A DNA stretch of 33,885 nucleotides from Nocardia otitidiscaviarum NBRC 14405 (GCF_000308635.1 NZ_BAGD01000078.1:1-33885); one strand, 5' to 3'. Counted from the first letter of the stretch, positions 19,227-26,755 are shown. Numbers and translations: made by a program. The notes: generated by a model from the sequence alone, not told the origin.

Positions 19227-19477
19227 CCAACGAGGACAGCACCTCCGAGATCTCGACACCGACACCGGCCCTGCAAGCCCTGTTCCAGGCAGCCGTCGAA
19301 CTCGCCGCCGCCGCAGGCACCCACCAGGTCGGCCCTGAACACCTGTTCCTCGTCTGGCACAACAACCCCGGCGTCTTCCCGGCAGAACCACTGCGCGCCA
19401 TGGGATTCGACCCGGTCGACCTCCTGACACGCCTGGCCGACCACGTCCGCGCCGACAACACCGAGCAGCCCTCATGA
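19223..19477 (+). CDS. Small protein resembling one Clp N-terminal repeat
   Basis: An 84-residue protein with an AAAGGAG ribosome site about 10 nt before the ATG. The central part (ALQALFQAAVELAAAAGTHQ, VGPEHLFLVWHNNPG, then AEPLRAMGFDPVDLLTRLADHV) follows the pattern of half of a Clp_N domain, the substrate or adaptor-binding module of ClpA/ClpC, in which a G-x-EHL motif is characteristic. No AAA+ domain is attached. It overlaps both neighbours by 4 nt. It might act as a small binding domain for a partner in the operon. The similarity is from visual pattern only and should be treated as tentative. Confidence 0.6.
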   Translation: MTNEDSTSEISTPTPALQALFQAAVELAAAAGTHQVGPEHLFLVWHNNPGVFPAEPLRAMGFDPVDLLTRLADHVRADNTEQPS

Positions 19478-20739
19478 ACCCCGCCACCACGCGAGCGAAG
19501 GCAGCCGGTCCCCGCAAAGTCGTTGTCATCGGACAGGGATTTGTGGGATTGCCGGCGGCGATGCTTGCCCAGCAGACCGGACACATGGTTATCGGCTTCG
19601 ACACCGACCTCGACCGGATCACCCGGCTACGGTCCGGCGACTCCTACATCAGCGACGTCCCCTCCCATCTGCTGCGACAAGCACAAGAATCCGGGCGCTA
19701 CTGGCCCACCCACGACACGGACGCTCTCGACAACTTCGACGTCGCGCTCGTCGCCGTCCCGACCCCCGTCATCGGCGACCACCCCGACCTGTCGTACGTG
19801 CAGGCAGCCGCGAAAACCCTCGCCCCGCACCTGCGTCCCGGATGTCTCGTCGCGTTGGAGTCCACCAGCTACCCCGGCACCACCGAAACCGTGTTCGCGC
19901 CGATCCTCGAAACCGCCGGACTGATCGCGGGCCGCGACTTCCACCTCGGCTACGCACCCGAACGACTCAACCCCGGCTCCGGGATCACCAGCATCGCCCG
20001 GATACCGAAGATCGTCGCAGGCATCGACCGCGAATCCCTGCACGCGGTCACCGAATTCTGGCAAGGACTCATCGACACCGTCATCCCCGCACCCGACATC
20101 CGCACCGCCGAAGTGGCCAAACTCATCGAGAACACCTTCCGGCTGCTCAACATCTCCTTCGTCAACGAACTCGCCCAGCAAGCCCGCCACCTCGGGGTCG
20201 ACATCTGGTCCGCACTGAACCTGGCCGCGACCAAACCCTACGGGTACATGGAGTTTCGGCCCAGCGTCGGCGCCGGCGGGCACTGTCTGCCCTCGGACAC
20301 CGCCTACCTGTCGTGGCGGCTACGCGAAGTCGGACGGTCCAGTCAGCTCATCGCCACCGCCCTGCGGATCAACACCGCCCAACCCGGCTACGTCGCAAAC
20401 CGCATCCTCACCGCCTGCGCACCGATCGACGGCCAGCCCCGCATCGTAGTCGTCGGCGCCACCTACAAGCCCGACGTCGCCGACATCCGCGATTCCGCCG
20501 CACTCAAGGTCACCGACATCCTGCGCAGCCGCGGCGCCGACGTGACCATCGTCGACCCGCTGCTCGGTCACCATCCCGGCATCCTCACCGACCTGACCCC
20601 GGACACGGTCGCCCACACCGATCTCGTCGCGCTGCTCGTCGCCCACCGCGGCCTCGACTACCCGCTCATCCGCACCGCGCCGCGCGTCTTCGACGCCTGC
20701 GCTGCCCTCACCCCCGCAGCCCACATCGAACGCCTCTGA
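19474..20739 (+). CDS. Nucleotide-sugar 6-dehydrogenase (UDP-HexNAc dehydrogenase type)
   Basis: A 421-residue NAD-dependent dehydrogenase that oxidises the C6 hydroxyl of a UDP-sugar to a carboxylate in two steps. The N-terminal Rossmann motif VVVIGQGFVGLP lies at residues 16-27. The catalytic cysteine is Cys271 in GAGGHCLPSDTAYL, and Lys216 lies in AKLIENTFRLLNISFVNELA. The YAPERLNPG motif (160-168) and the ENTFR..NI..VNELA pattern are those of WecC/WbpA/TviB-like UDP-N-acetylhexosamine dehydrogenases rather than UDP-glucose dehydrogenases. The likely product is therefore a UDP-N-acetylhexosaminuronic acid, though substrate choice needs testing. It overlaps the preceding gene by 4 nt and is followed by an epimerase/decarboxylase-type gene after 25 bp. 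Confidence 0.88.
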   Translation: MNPATTRAKAAGPRKVVVIGQGFVGLPAAMLAQQTGHMVIGFDTDLDRITRLRSGDSYISDVPSHLLRQAQESGRYWPTHDTDALDNFDVALVAVPTPVIGDHPDLSYVQAAAKTLAPHLRPGCLVALESTSYPGTTETVFAPILETAGLIAGRDFHLGYAPERLNPGSGITSIARIPKIVAGIDRESLHAVTEFWQGLIDTVIPAPDIRTAEVAKLIENTFRLLNISFVNELAQQARHLGVDIWSALNLAATKPYGYMEFRPSVGAGGHCLPSDTAYLSWRLREVGRSSQLIATALRINTAQPGYVANRILTACAPIDGQPRIVVVGATYKPDVADIRDSAALKVTDILRSRGADVTIVDPLLGHHPGILTDLTPDTVAHTDLVALLVAHRGLDYPLIRTAPRVFDACAALTPAAHIERL

Positions 20740-20764
20740 CCAGTCACCGATCAAGGACACCGAT

Positions 20765-21727
20765 ATGACCCGCAAGCACATCGTCGTCACCGGCGGCGCC
20801 GGATTCATCGGCCACCACGTCTGCCGCGAAGCCCTCGCCGACGGCCACACCGTCACCGCCATCGACAACCTGTCGACCGGCAACTACGCCAACATCAAAC
20901 CGCTGCGCGAGGACCCGTCGTTCACCTTCCGCCGCGCCGACATCACCCAACCGGTCGCGGTCGCCGACCTCGTCGGCGTCACCCACATCGTGCACCTCGC
21001 TTGCCCGGCCAGCCCGAAAGCCAACACCAAGATGCCGTTGGACACGATCCTCGCCAGCTCCGTCGGCACCCTCACCATGCTCGACCTGGCCGCCCGCTCC
21101 GACGCCCGCATCGTGTGCGCGTCCAGCTCCGAAATCTACGGCGACCCACTCGAACACCCCCAAGCCGAAACCTACCGCGGCAACTGCGATCCCATCGGCC
21201 CGTTCAGCGCCTACACCGAAGGCAAACGCGTCCTCGAAGCCGCCTGCGCCGCCCACCACCGCCAAGGCACCAACGTCGCCATCGTGCGCCCGTTCAACGT
21301 GTACGGCCCCGGCATGTGGCCCGACGACGGACGCGTCGTCGCCTCGTTCTGCGCCGCGGCCCTGTCCCACCGCACCCTGCACATCACCGGCGGCGGCAAG
21401 CAGACCCGGTCACTGATCTACATCGACGACTTCGTCGACGCACTGTTCTGCACCCTCGAACACGACACCTTCGGGCCGATCAACCTCGGCAACGGCGACG
21501 AAGTGACGATCGCCGAACTCGCCGAACTCATCATCGAACTCGCGGGTTCCGGCAATCTCGAGGTCACGCCCGCCCGCGCGGCCGAAGTCGCGGTGCGCCG
21601 CCCCGATACCCGCCGCGCCCACGAGATCCTGGGCTGGCAGGCCAGCACGTCTCTGCGTGACGGTATCGGCCTCACCCTCGAATGGATGCGCGACATTCTC
21701 GCGGTCACCGGGCAGGCCGCGCGATGA
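20765..21727 (+). CDS. UXS-like NAD-dependent epimerase/decarboxylase (extended SDR)
   Basis: A 320-residue extended SDR enzyme. It has GGAGFIGHHV (10-19) for NAD, and Tyr150/Lys154 in the YTEGK motif. The signature pieces HLACPASP (78-85), SSEIYGDPLEHPQAE (121-135) and GNCDPIGPFSAYTEGKR are those of UDP-glucuronate decarboxylase (UXS), which converts UDP-glucuronate to UDP-xylose. Because the neighbouring dehydrogenase looks like the HexNAc type, the true substrate may be the corresponding N-acetylated uronate; alternatively it may be a 4-epimerase. The ATG at 20765 has AAGGAC 8 nt upstream. Its stop overlaps the start of the sulfur-carrier gene. Confidence 0.82.
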   Translation: MTRKHIVVTGGAGFIGHHVCREALADGHTVTAIDNLSTGNYANIKPLREDPSFTFRRADITQPVAVADLVGVTHIVHLACPASPKANTKMPLDTILASSVGTLTMLDLAARSDARIVCASSSEIYGDPLEHPQAETYRGNCDPIGPFSAYTEGKRVLEAACAAHHRQGTNVAIVRPFNVYGPGMWPDDGRVVASFCAAALSHRTLHITGGGKQTRSLIYIDDFVDALFCTLEHDTFGPINLGNGDEVTIAELAELIIELAGSGNLEVTPARAAEVAVRRPDTRRAHEILGWQASTSLRDGIGLTLEWMRDILAVTGQAAR

Positions 21728-22002
21728 CCACCGTCACGTTCACCGTCCCGCCCAGCTGGAACACCGAAACCCCGATGACCGAACTGTCGTGCGAGGCAAC
21801 GACAGTCGGCGAAGCGCTTACCTGGTTCTGCGACCGCTACCCGGTCTTGCAGAAACGGTTCATGACCGACGACCGCCGCATCGCGGCATGGGCGCTGGTG
21901 TGCCTCAACCACATCGACGTCCGCACCCTCCACGGCCTCGACACCCCTATCACGCACCCGGGTAGCGAAATCCAACTCCTCGCAGCCCTCATGGGAGGGT
22001 GA
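21724..22002 (+). CDS. MoaD/ThiS-like sulfur-carrier protein
   Basis: A 92-residue protein with the ubiquitin-like beta-grasp pattern of MoaD/ThiS: an initial strand (VTFTVPP), then TVGEALTWFCDRYPVLQKRF, a strand with an asparagine turn (ALVCLNHIDVRTLHGLDTPI), and a final HPGSEIQLLAALMGG. The Gly-Gly at the extreme C-terminus is the residue pair that is adenylated and thiocarboxylated in sulfur carriers, so no proteolytic processing is needed. The ATG overlaps the previous stop (ATGA) and the stop overlaps the next possible start, so it is embedded in the operon. No E1-like activating enzyme (MoeB/ThiF) or cysteine desulfurase is visible here; a housekeeping one would have to serve. It suggests that sulfur is delivered to the sugar-derived product. 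Confidence 0.78.
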   Translation: MTTVTFTVPPSWNTETPMTELSCEATTVGEALTWFCDRYPVLQKRFMTDDRRIAAWALVCLNHIDVRTLHGLDTPITHPGSEIQLLAALMGG

Positions 22003-22004
22003 GG

Positions 22005-22880
22005 ATGCGCGACATGATCACCATTCCCGCCGACGCCGTCCAGGTCGGGGCTCCCGAACCACACCTCGACAGCATCGCAAGCCAGCAGCACTACGACCGC
22101 TCCTGGTTCGGCGACGAAGCCCCCCAACATGTGTGCGAGATCCCGGCCTTCCGGATCGACCGCACGCCCGTCACCAACCTCGACTACGCCCAGTTCGTCG
22201 ACGCCACCGGATATGTGACCGCCGCCGAACAGCGCGGGTTCGGGCTGGTCTACGGGCTCACCTACTGGCAGACCGAACCCGGCGTGTGCTGGCGCACCCC
22301 CGCCCCCGGCCGCGACGCCGTCACCGACACACCCGACCACCCCGTCGTGCACGTCGACCACGCCGACGCCACCGCCTACGCCACCTGGGCGGGCAAACGA
22401 CTACCCACCGAAACCGAATGGGAATACGCCGCCCACGGCCCCACCTGGACGCCCTACCCGTGGGGAACGGACTGGAACCCGCTGCTGCTCAACAGCGTCG
22501 AACAGCAAGCCGGACACATCCACACCCTCGACCAGTGGCGGACGTGGTGGCGTGAACGCTACAACCAGCACGGCTTCACCCCCGGCACCACACCTGTCGG
22601 CACCTACTCCCCCGGCGGCGACTCCGTCTTCGAGGTCGCCGACCTGGCAGGCAACGTCGCCGAATGGACCGCCAGCCTCTACACCCCGTACGACCCGTCA
22701 GTCACCTACGACCCGGCGCTGTCCGCTGCTATGCTCCACGGCTACCGTGTGGTGCGCGGCGGCAGCTGGAAGCATCTGCGCTGGCAGGTCCGCACCACCG
22801 AACGTATCGCCTGCGAACCCGGCTACTCATGTTTCGACATCGGCTTCCGATGCGCTGCCGACGCACACACCGACCACTAG
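22005..22880 (+). CDS. SUMF1/FGE-sulfatase fold protein without the FGE cysteine pair
   Basis: A 291-residue protein covering the full SUMF1 fold: DEAPQHVCEIPAFRIDRTPVTN near the N-terminus, RLPTETEWEYAAHGP in the middle, AGNVAEWTASLY, and RVVRGGSWKHLRWQVRTTER then GFRCAAD at the end. Formylglycine-generating enzymes bind copper with two cysteines shortly after RGGSW; those positions are not cysteine here. There is also no DinB-type domain with the iron-binding histidines of EgtB. It therefore belongs to the broad SUMF1/EgtB/PvdO superfamily with an unassigned reaction, possibly a different metal site or a non-redox role. The ATG at 22005 is preferred because GGGAGGG ends 5 nt before it; GTG 21999 would overlap the carrier gene. 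Linkage to the sulfur carrier hints at sulfur chemistry. Confidence 0.82.
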   Translation: MRDMITIPADAVQVGAPEPHLDSIASQQHYDRSWFGDEAPQHVCEIPAFRIDRTPVTNLDYAQFVDATGYVTAAEQRGFGLVYGLTYWQTEPGVCWRTPAPGRDAVTDTPDHPVVHVDHADATAYATWAGKRLPTETEWEYAAHGPTWTPYPWGTDWNPLLLNSVEQQAGHIHTLDQWRTWWRERYNQHGFTPGTTPVGTYSPGGDSVFEVADLAGNVAEWTASLYTPYDPSVTYDPALSAAMLHGYRVVRGGSWKHLRWQVRTTERIACEPGYSCFDIGFRCAADAHTDH

Positions 22881-22896
22881 CAGAAGGGCCTTGCTC

Positions 22897-23877
22897 ATGC
22901 GCGTGCTCGTCACCGGCGGAGCCGGCTACATCGGCTCCGTTGTCGCCCACCAACTCATCGACACCGGACACGACGTCACCGTCCTCGACGACCTGTCCTC
23001 CGGACACGCCGACAACGTCCCCGCCACCGCCGAACTCGTCCAGAAGCCACTGCACGACGTCGCCCACATCCTCACGCCCACCGCCGGGTTCGACGCCGTC
23101 ATCCACTTCGCCGCCAAAATCGAAGTCGCCGAATCCGTCTCCCACCCCGAACGATTCTGGGACAACAACATTCGCGGCACCCTCGCCCTGTTCGACGCCA
23201 TGCGCACCGCCCGCACACCCCGGCTGGTGTTCTCCTCCACCGGCTCGCTGTACTCCGGGACGCCACCGTTCACCGAAGAATCGCTGATCGTTCCCCAAAA
23301 CCCGTACGCGGTCACCAAATACGCGATCGACATGATGATCGCCGGAGAATGCGGACGCCCCGGCGCTCCCCTCGGTGCCGCCGTGCTGCGCTACTTCAAC
23401 GCCGCCGGAGCCGTACAAACCAGCGCCGGGCGTTGGCTCGCCGAACGCCACGACCCCGAAACCCACCTCATCCCCATCCTGCTGCAATGCGCCGCAGGCC
23501 AGCGCGACACCTTCACCCTCTACGGCACCGACTACACAGAAACCCCCGACGGCACCTGCGTCCGCGACTACATCCACGTCGCCGACCTCGCCAGCGCGCA
23601 CCTCGCCGCACTCGACGACATCCGACCAGGCCGCTACGAAGTGTTCAACCTCGGCAACGGCAACGGCTACACCAACCGAGAAGTCATCAACGCCGTCCAA
23701 CAAGTCACCGGCGCACGCTTCCCCGTCGCCGAAGCCGGACGCCGCCCCGGCGACGCCATCGTCTCCGTCGCCGCCGCACACAAAGCCGCCGCCATACTCG
23801 GCTGGAAACCGCAACGCCCCGACCTGACCGACATCATCGGAGACGCCTGGGCGGCATACCAATCGACCATGCCGTGA
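22897..23877 (+). CDS. GalE-like UDP-sugar 4-epimerase
   Basis: A 326-residue extended SDR enzyme of the UDP-glucose 4-epimerase family. The NAD motif TGGAGYIGS is at 6-14 and the catalytic pair is Tyr137/Lys141 in NPYAVTKYAID. LRYFNAAGAV (near 165-175) and CVRDYIHVADLA (near 220-230) are classic GalE signatures. The catalytic Ser/Thr region reads SSTGSLYSG rather than the usual SSTAAVYG, a mild divergence. The ATG at 22897 has AGAAGGG 8 nt upstream. In this operon it probably inverts C4 of the UDP-sugar made by the preceding two enzymes, rather than serving central galactose metabolism. Its last codons overlap the GTG start of the deacetylase gene. Confidence 0.86.
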   Translation: MRVLVTGGAGYIGSVVAHQLIDTGHDVTVLDDLSSGHADNVPATAELVQKPLHDVAHILTPTAGFDAVIHFAAKIEVAESVSHPERFWDNNIRGTLALFDAMRTARTPRLVFSSTGSLYSGTPPFTEESLIVPQNPYAVTKYAIDMMIAGECGRPGAPLGAAVLRYFNAAGAVQTSAGRWLAERHDPETHLIPILLQCAAGQRDTFTLYGTDYTETPDGTCVRDYIHVADLASAHLAALDDIRPGRYEVFNLGNGNGYTNREVINAVQQVTGARFPVAEAGRRPGDAIVSVAAAHKAAAILGWKPQRPDLTDIIGDAWAAYQSTMP

Positions 23878-24587
23878 ACTGGTCCCACCACCGCCTGCTG
23901 GTCATCGCTCCGCACCCTGACGACGAAGCCATCGGGTGCGGAGGGTTGATCAGCCGCGTCAAACTCGACGGCGGGCAGATATTCGTGCTGTGGATGACCA
24001 TCGCCGATATCCGCGACTACTCTGCGGCGGGCCTGTCCACCGCCGACCAACGCCAAAGCGAGATGGCGCACGCCGCCGCGTTCTGGCCCTTGGACGGCAC
24101 CCATCTCGCGCTACCAGGCGACCGCTACAACCTTCGCCTCGACACCGTGCCCGCCGCCGAACTCATCGACATCATCGAACGCGGAAACCACCCACTCACC
24201 CTCGCTGCGGTGAAACCAACCGTCGTCGCCGTCCCGGACCCCGATAGCTACAACCAGGACCATGCTGCCGTCGGTACCGCGGCCATCAGCGCGCTGCGAC
24301 CCGGCCCCGATACCTACCGCCACCAACCCGACCTGGTCCTCGCCTACGAAGAAGTCGGCGACCCGTGGACACGCAACCCCGCCCACCCCACAGCGAACTT
24401 CTTCGTCAGCCTCACCCCCACAGACCTCAACCGCAAGATCAAAGGGCTGCGCCTACACGCCAGCCAATGGCGACCCCACCCGCACACCCGCTCTGAGCAC
24501 GCCTTGCGCGGGCTCGCTGCCGTGAGAGGCGCGCAAAGCGGAACCATGTTCGCCGAAGCGTTCCGCTGCCTGCGGTGGCGCGCATAG
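23874..24587 (+). CDS. PIG-L family zinc-dependent deacetylase
   Basis: A 237-residue member of the GlcNAc-PI de-N-acetylase family (LmbE/MshB-like). The zinc motif PHPDDEAIGCGG is at residues 13-24, and His130 in YNQDHAAVG is the likely third ligand. It starts at GTG 23874, overlapping the GalE stop by 4 nt (GTGA). In actinobacteria such enzymes remove acetyl groups from N-acetylglucosamine conjugates, for example in mycothiol, bacterial cell-wall or antibiotic pathways. Here it fits with a dehydrogenase of the N-acetylhexosamine type and suggests that an amino sugar is unmasked late in the pathway. It is the last clear gene of the operon; a 172-bp gap follows. Confidence 0.87.
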   Translation: MNWSHHRLLVIAPHPDDEAIGCGGLISRVKLDGGQIFVLWMTIADIRDYSAAGLSTADQRQSEMAHAAAFWPLDGTHLALPGDRYNLRLDTVPAAELIDIIERGNHPLTLAAVKPTVVAVPDPDSYNQDHAAVGTAAISALRPGPDTYRHQPDLVLAYEEVGDPWTRNPAHPTANFFVSLTPTDLNRKIKGLRLHASQWRPHPHTRSEHALRGLAAVRGAQSGTMFAEAFRCLRWRA

Positions 24588-24759
24588 CACACGCACTGAC
24601 GTTCTGTGCCAACTTCCCACCGTGACTAGCGGAAACCGACCTTCGACCCTCCTCAAGGGGCTGCCCAGTCGGTTAGTCTGCGCGAAAGCCAGCGACGTAA
24701 CGGCAACCCGACACCCCGCCGATCGACTGGCATACCACCGATCGCGCCCAGGGGAACCC

Positions 24760-25431
24760 GTGAACTATCCGCCGCCGCCACCATACGGGCCTCAGCAGCC
24801 GTATCCATATCCGCAGCAATACCCCCTGCGACCGCCACCGCGGAAACCGGCTGTTCCGGTGTGGGTGTGGATCGTCATCGGCACGCTGGTGCTGTCCTGT
24901 GGCGGCTGCGTCGGATTGGTCGGACTCGCCAGCAACACCTCATCCACGAAAACGACCACCGCTGGTCCCGTCGCGGCGAAACCATCCCCCAGCGAGCAAC
25001 CGGCCGCCCCGACCCCAGCCGCGCCACCGAAGAACGATGTCGCACCCGCCGGATCCGCCGTGCGCGACGGCCAGTTCGAATTCGTGATCACCAATGTCGA
25101 ACAGGGCACCACCCGAGTCGGCGGAGGGTTCTGGGGCGAGGAAGCGAAAGGAGAGTTCGTCCTCGTATCCGTCGATATCAGCAATGTCGGAAAGCGTGCG
25201 CAAACCTACTTCGGGAGCAACCAGGTCCTCATCGACGATCAGAACCGTGAGTTCGAAGCCAGCTTCTCAGCGAACGCGGCCTTGAACGACTACGGCTCCC
25301 ACGAAGACCTCAACCCAGGCCACAAGGTCTCGGTCGTGATCGCATTCGATGTGCCTGTCGGCGTGGTACCGGTCGCCATCGAGTTCCACGGCTCGATGTT
25401 CTCCGGAGGCGCGAAAGTCGCCGTGCGGTAG
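24760..25431 (+). CDS. DUF4352-type membrane-anchored protein
   Basis: A 223-residue protein from GTG 24760, with an AGGGGA site 4-5 nt upstream. The N-terminus is Pro/Tyr/Gln-rich and cytoplasmic (NYPPPPPYGPQQPYPYPQQY). It is followed by one membrane segment (about residues 33-58, VWVWIVIGTLVLSCGG...), a Thr/Pro/Ala linker, and an extracytoplasmic domain (about 95-223) with the immunoglobulin-like DUF4352 pattern (RDGQFEFVITNVE, GEFVLVSVDISNVGKRAQTY, SNQVLIDDQNREFEA, NPGHKVSVVIAFDVP). Such proteins are common in actinobacteria and their function is unknown. It is separated from the PIG-L gene by 172 bp, in which I see nothing specific, so it may be a separate unit. Confidence 0.75.
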   Translation: MNYPPPPPYGPQQPYPYPQQYPLRPPPRKPAVPVWVWIVIGTLVLSCGGCVGLVGLASNTSSTKTTTAGPVAAKPSPSEQPAAPTPAAPPKNDVAPAGSAVRDGQFEFVITNVEQGTTRVGGGFWGEEAKGEFVLVSVDISNVGKRAQTYFGSNQVLIDDQNREFEASFSANAALNDYGSHEDLNPGHKVSVVIAFDVPVGVVPVAIEFHGSMFSGGAKVAVR

Positions 25432-25522
25432 AGCTCCACATCTCGACTCGATGGGTCCGAGAACCAGCGAGATGTAGCCGGCGGTTCCAGGCCGAACAAT
25501 TATGGTGGGCTGATGGCGTCCA

Positions 25523-25885
25523 GTGGCGAGCGGATTCATTCGTGCGAAGGCATGGACTCTTGGCTGTCCGACCATCGTTTTCAACTATTGCCCATGGTGC
25601 GGGGCGAAACTGCCCGACTCACTACGGGATGAGTGGTTCGACCGGATCTTCGATCTCGGTTTGGAAGGACCCGAGGACGTGCGAATACCTGTCGATATGC
25701 GGACCGACGCATGGTGGGCGAACCCTGCGGTAGCGCGCAGGCGCTCTCACATGATCGATAGGCTAAGGTCAGCGAGAGGCCCTCCAGGGGCGGGGATTCC
25801 ACGGGGCCGCGTGGAGGAGTTGGCGAGACGACGTAGTGCGGCGCGTAGATATGGATGCTTGGAAGCGGCTGAACGGCCATGGTGA
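25523..25885 (+). pseudogene. Fragment of a small cysteine-motif protein (DUF6980-like C-terminal half)
   Basis: The frame encodes FNYCPWCGAKLPDSLRDEWF, then an acidic stretch and DAWW. This closely follows the C-terminal half of a small protein family I associate with DUF6980 (CPWCG-x-KLP-x-S-x-RD-x-WFD ... SDAWW). The family's N-terminal half, with its own cysteines and a His-Asp-Gly-Gly stretch, is not found upstream in any plus frame, and the codons before FNYCPW do not resemble it. The sequence after DAWW is Arg-rich and probably non-coding. No good ribosome site precedes the ATG at 25523. I read it as a 5'-truncated remnant, although a divergent short gene is possible. Confidence 0.42.
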
Positions 25886-25903
25886 CCGGGGGGCACGACG
25901 ACG

Positions 25904-26431
25904 ATGAGAGTACGAATCGGCCTACTCTCCTTTGTGGCAATTCTTGGGGCTACTGGCTGCTCCAAATTTCTTGAGCCATCGTACTTCAAACCTGATCCAT
26001 CGAAATACGGTTCAGTCGAGCTGTGTGATCGTTACGGCCAGTTCCTCCGCAGAACGCTTTCCATGAACGACGCGGACGTGGATACCCCCACGCTAGGCGA
26101 GGAGGACGGCACCGTTGGCTGGAACACGATATGCGACAGCGCGGGCAAGGACGGAACGATAGGCACTCTGCAAGTGCACCAACCATTCATGGTGTACAAG
26201 GATGATCCCGATGAGCCGCCTTCCGGCTATCGTTCCGTGGCAGGTTTCGAGGGTAAAGCCTGGACCGGAGCCCCGTTGCCATACTGGACCGAGGTCGAAG
26301 TCCGAGATGGGAATTGGTCAGCTCAGATGCGCTTCGTCAAGGACAGTCCGGAGCAGGAGTTGCTGACGTCAGCTGACATCCAGAAGGTCGCGGAATTCTT
26401 GGTGCAGGTGGCGGACGATCTGCAGCGATAG
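25904..26431 (+). CDS. Predicted lipoprotein, unknown function
   Basis: A 175-residue protein with a lipoprotein signal: MRVRIGLLSFVAILGATGC, where Cys19 would be lipidated. The mature part is acidic and hydrophilic, with two further cysteines (in ELCDRYG and NTICDSAG), and ends in a helix (SADIQKVAEFLVQVADDLQ). It recalls DUF3558-type lipoproteins of Nocardia and relatives in size and layout, but I cannot confirm the family. A GGGGGG run about 11 nt before the ATG at 25904 may serve as ribosome site. The local GC content is visibly lower than in the flanking chromosome, suggesting acquisition. It is the last protein gene before the tRNA array. Confidence 0.72.
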   Translation: MRVRIGLLSFVAILGATGCSKFLEPSYFKPDPSKYGSVELCDRYGQFLRRTLSMNDADVDTPTLGEEDGTVGWNTICDSAGKDGTIGTLQVHQPFMVYKDDPDEPPSGYRSVAGFEGKAWTGAPLPYWTEVEVRDGNWSAQMRFVKDSPEQELLTSADIQKVAEFLVQVADDLQR

Positions 26432-26577
26432 CGAACAGCGGGGTGAGGGACAAGCCCCAGGTGTGAGACCTCGACGAAGTGCTCAGTACGCACGAATCCA
26501 TCGTGTGATCGCTGGGGTCGTGCCCAATCGCTGGCGTGAGGTTGGAGATGGCCGCAGACGGCGGTGACGGCGGCGAG

Positions 26578-26651
26578 TCGATCCGACGGGAGTCGAACCC
26601 GCATCTTCCGCCGTGACAGGGCGGTGCTTTCACCAATTGAGCTACGGATCG
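26578..26651 (-). tRNA. tRNA-Asp (GTC)
   Basis: A cloverleaf on the minus strand: a perfect 7-bp acceptor CGATCCG/CGGATCG, anticodon stem CCGCC/GGCGG with loop CTGTCAC (anticodon GTC), and T-arm GCGGG-TTCGACT-CCCGT. The discriminator base is A, whereas bacterial tRNA-Asp normally has G, an identity element. CCA is not encoded. It is the last tRNA of the array. Confidence 0.8.
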
Positions 26652-26655
26652 TTCG

Positions 26656-26728
26656 CTGGCTCGGCAGGGTTCGAACCTGCGACTCCCCGCTCAACAGGTG
26701 GGTGCTCTGCCGACTGAGCTACGAGCCA
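26656..26728 (-). tRNA. tRNA-Asn (GTT)
   Basis: Minus strand. Acceptor TGGCTCG/CGAGCCA is perfect, with discriminator G; the T-arm is GCAGG-TTCGAAC-CCTGC. The anticodon loop CTGTTGA gives GTT. The anticodon stem CCCAC/GCGGG carries one A-C mismatch. CCA is not encoded. Confidence 0.8.
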
Positions 26729-26755
26729 CTGGGTGATCGACGGCTGCGATCACAG

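Noticed and set aside
15430..26431. Insertion sequence, integrase or transposase genes marking the island
   Set aside because: No frame in this segment shows such a protein, and no terminal inverted repeats were seen.
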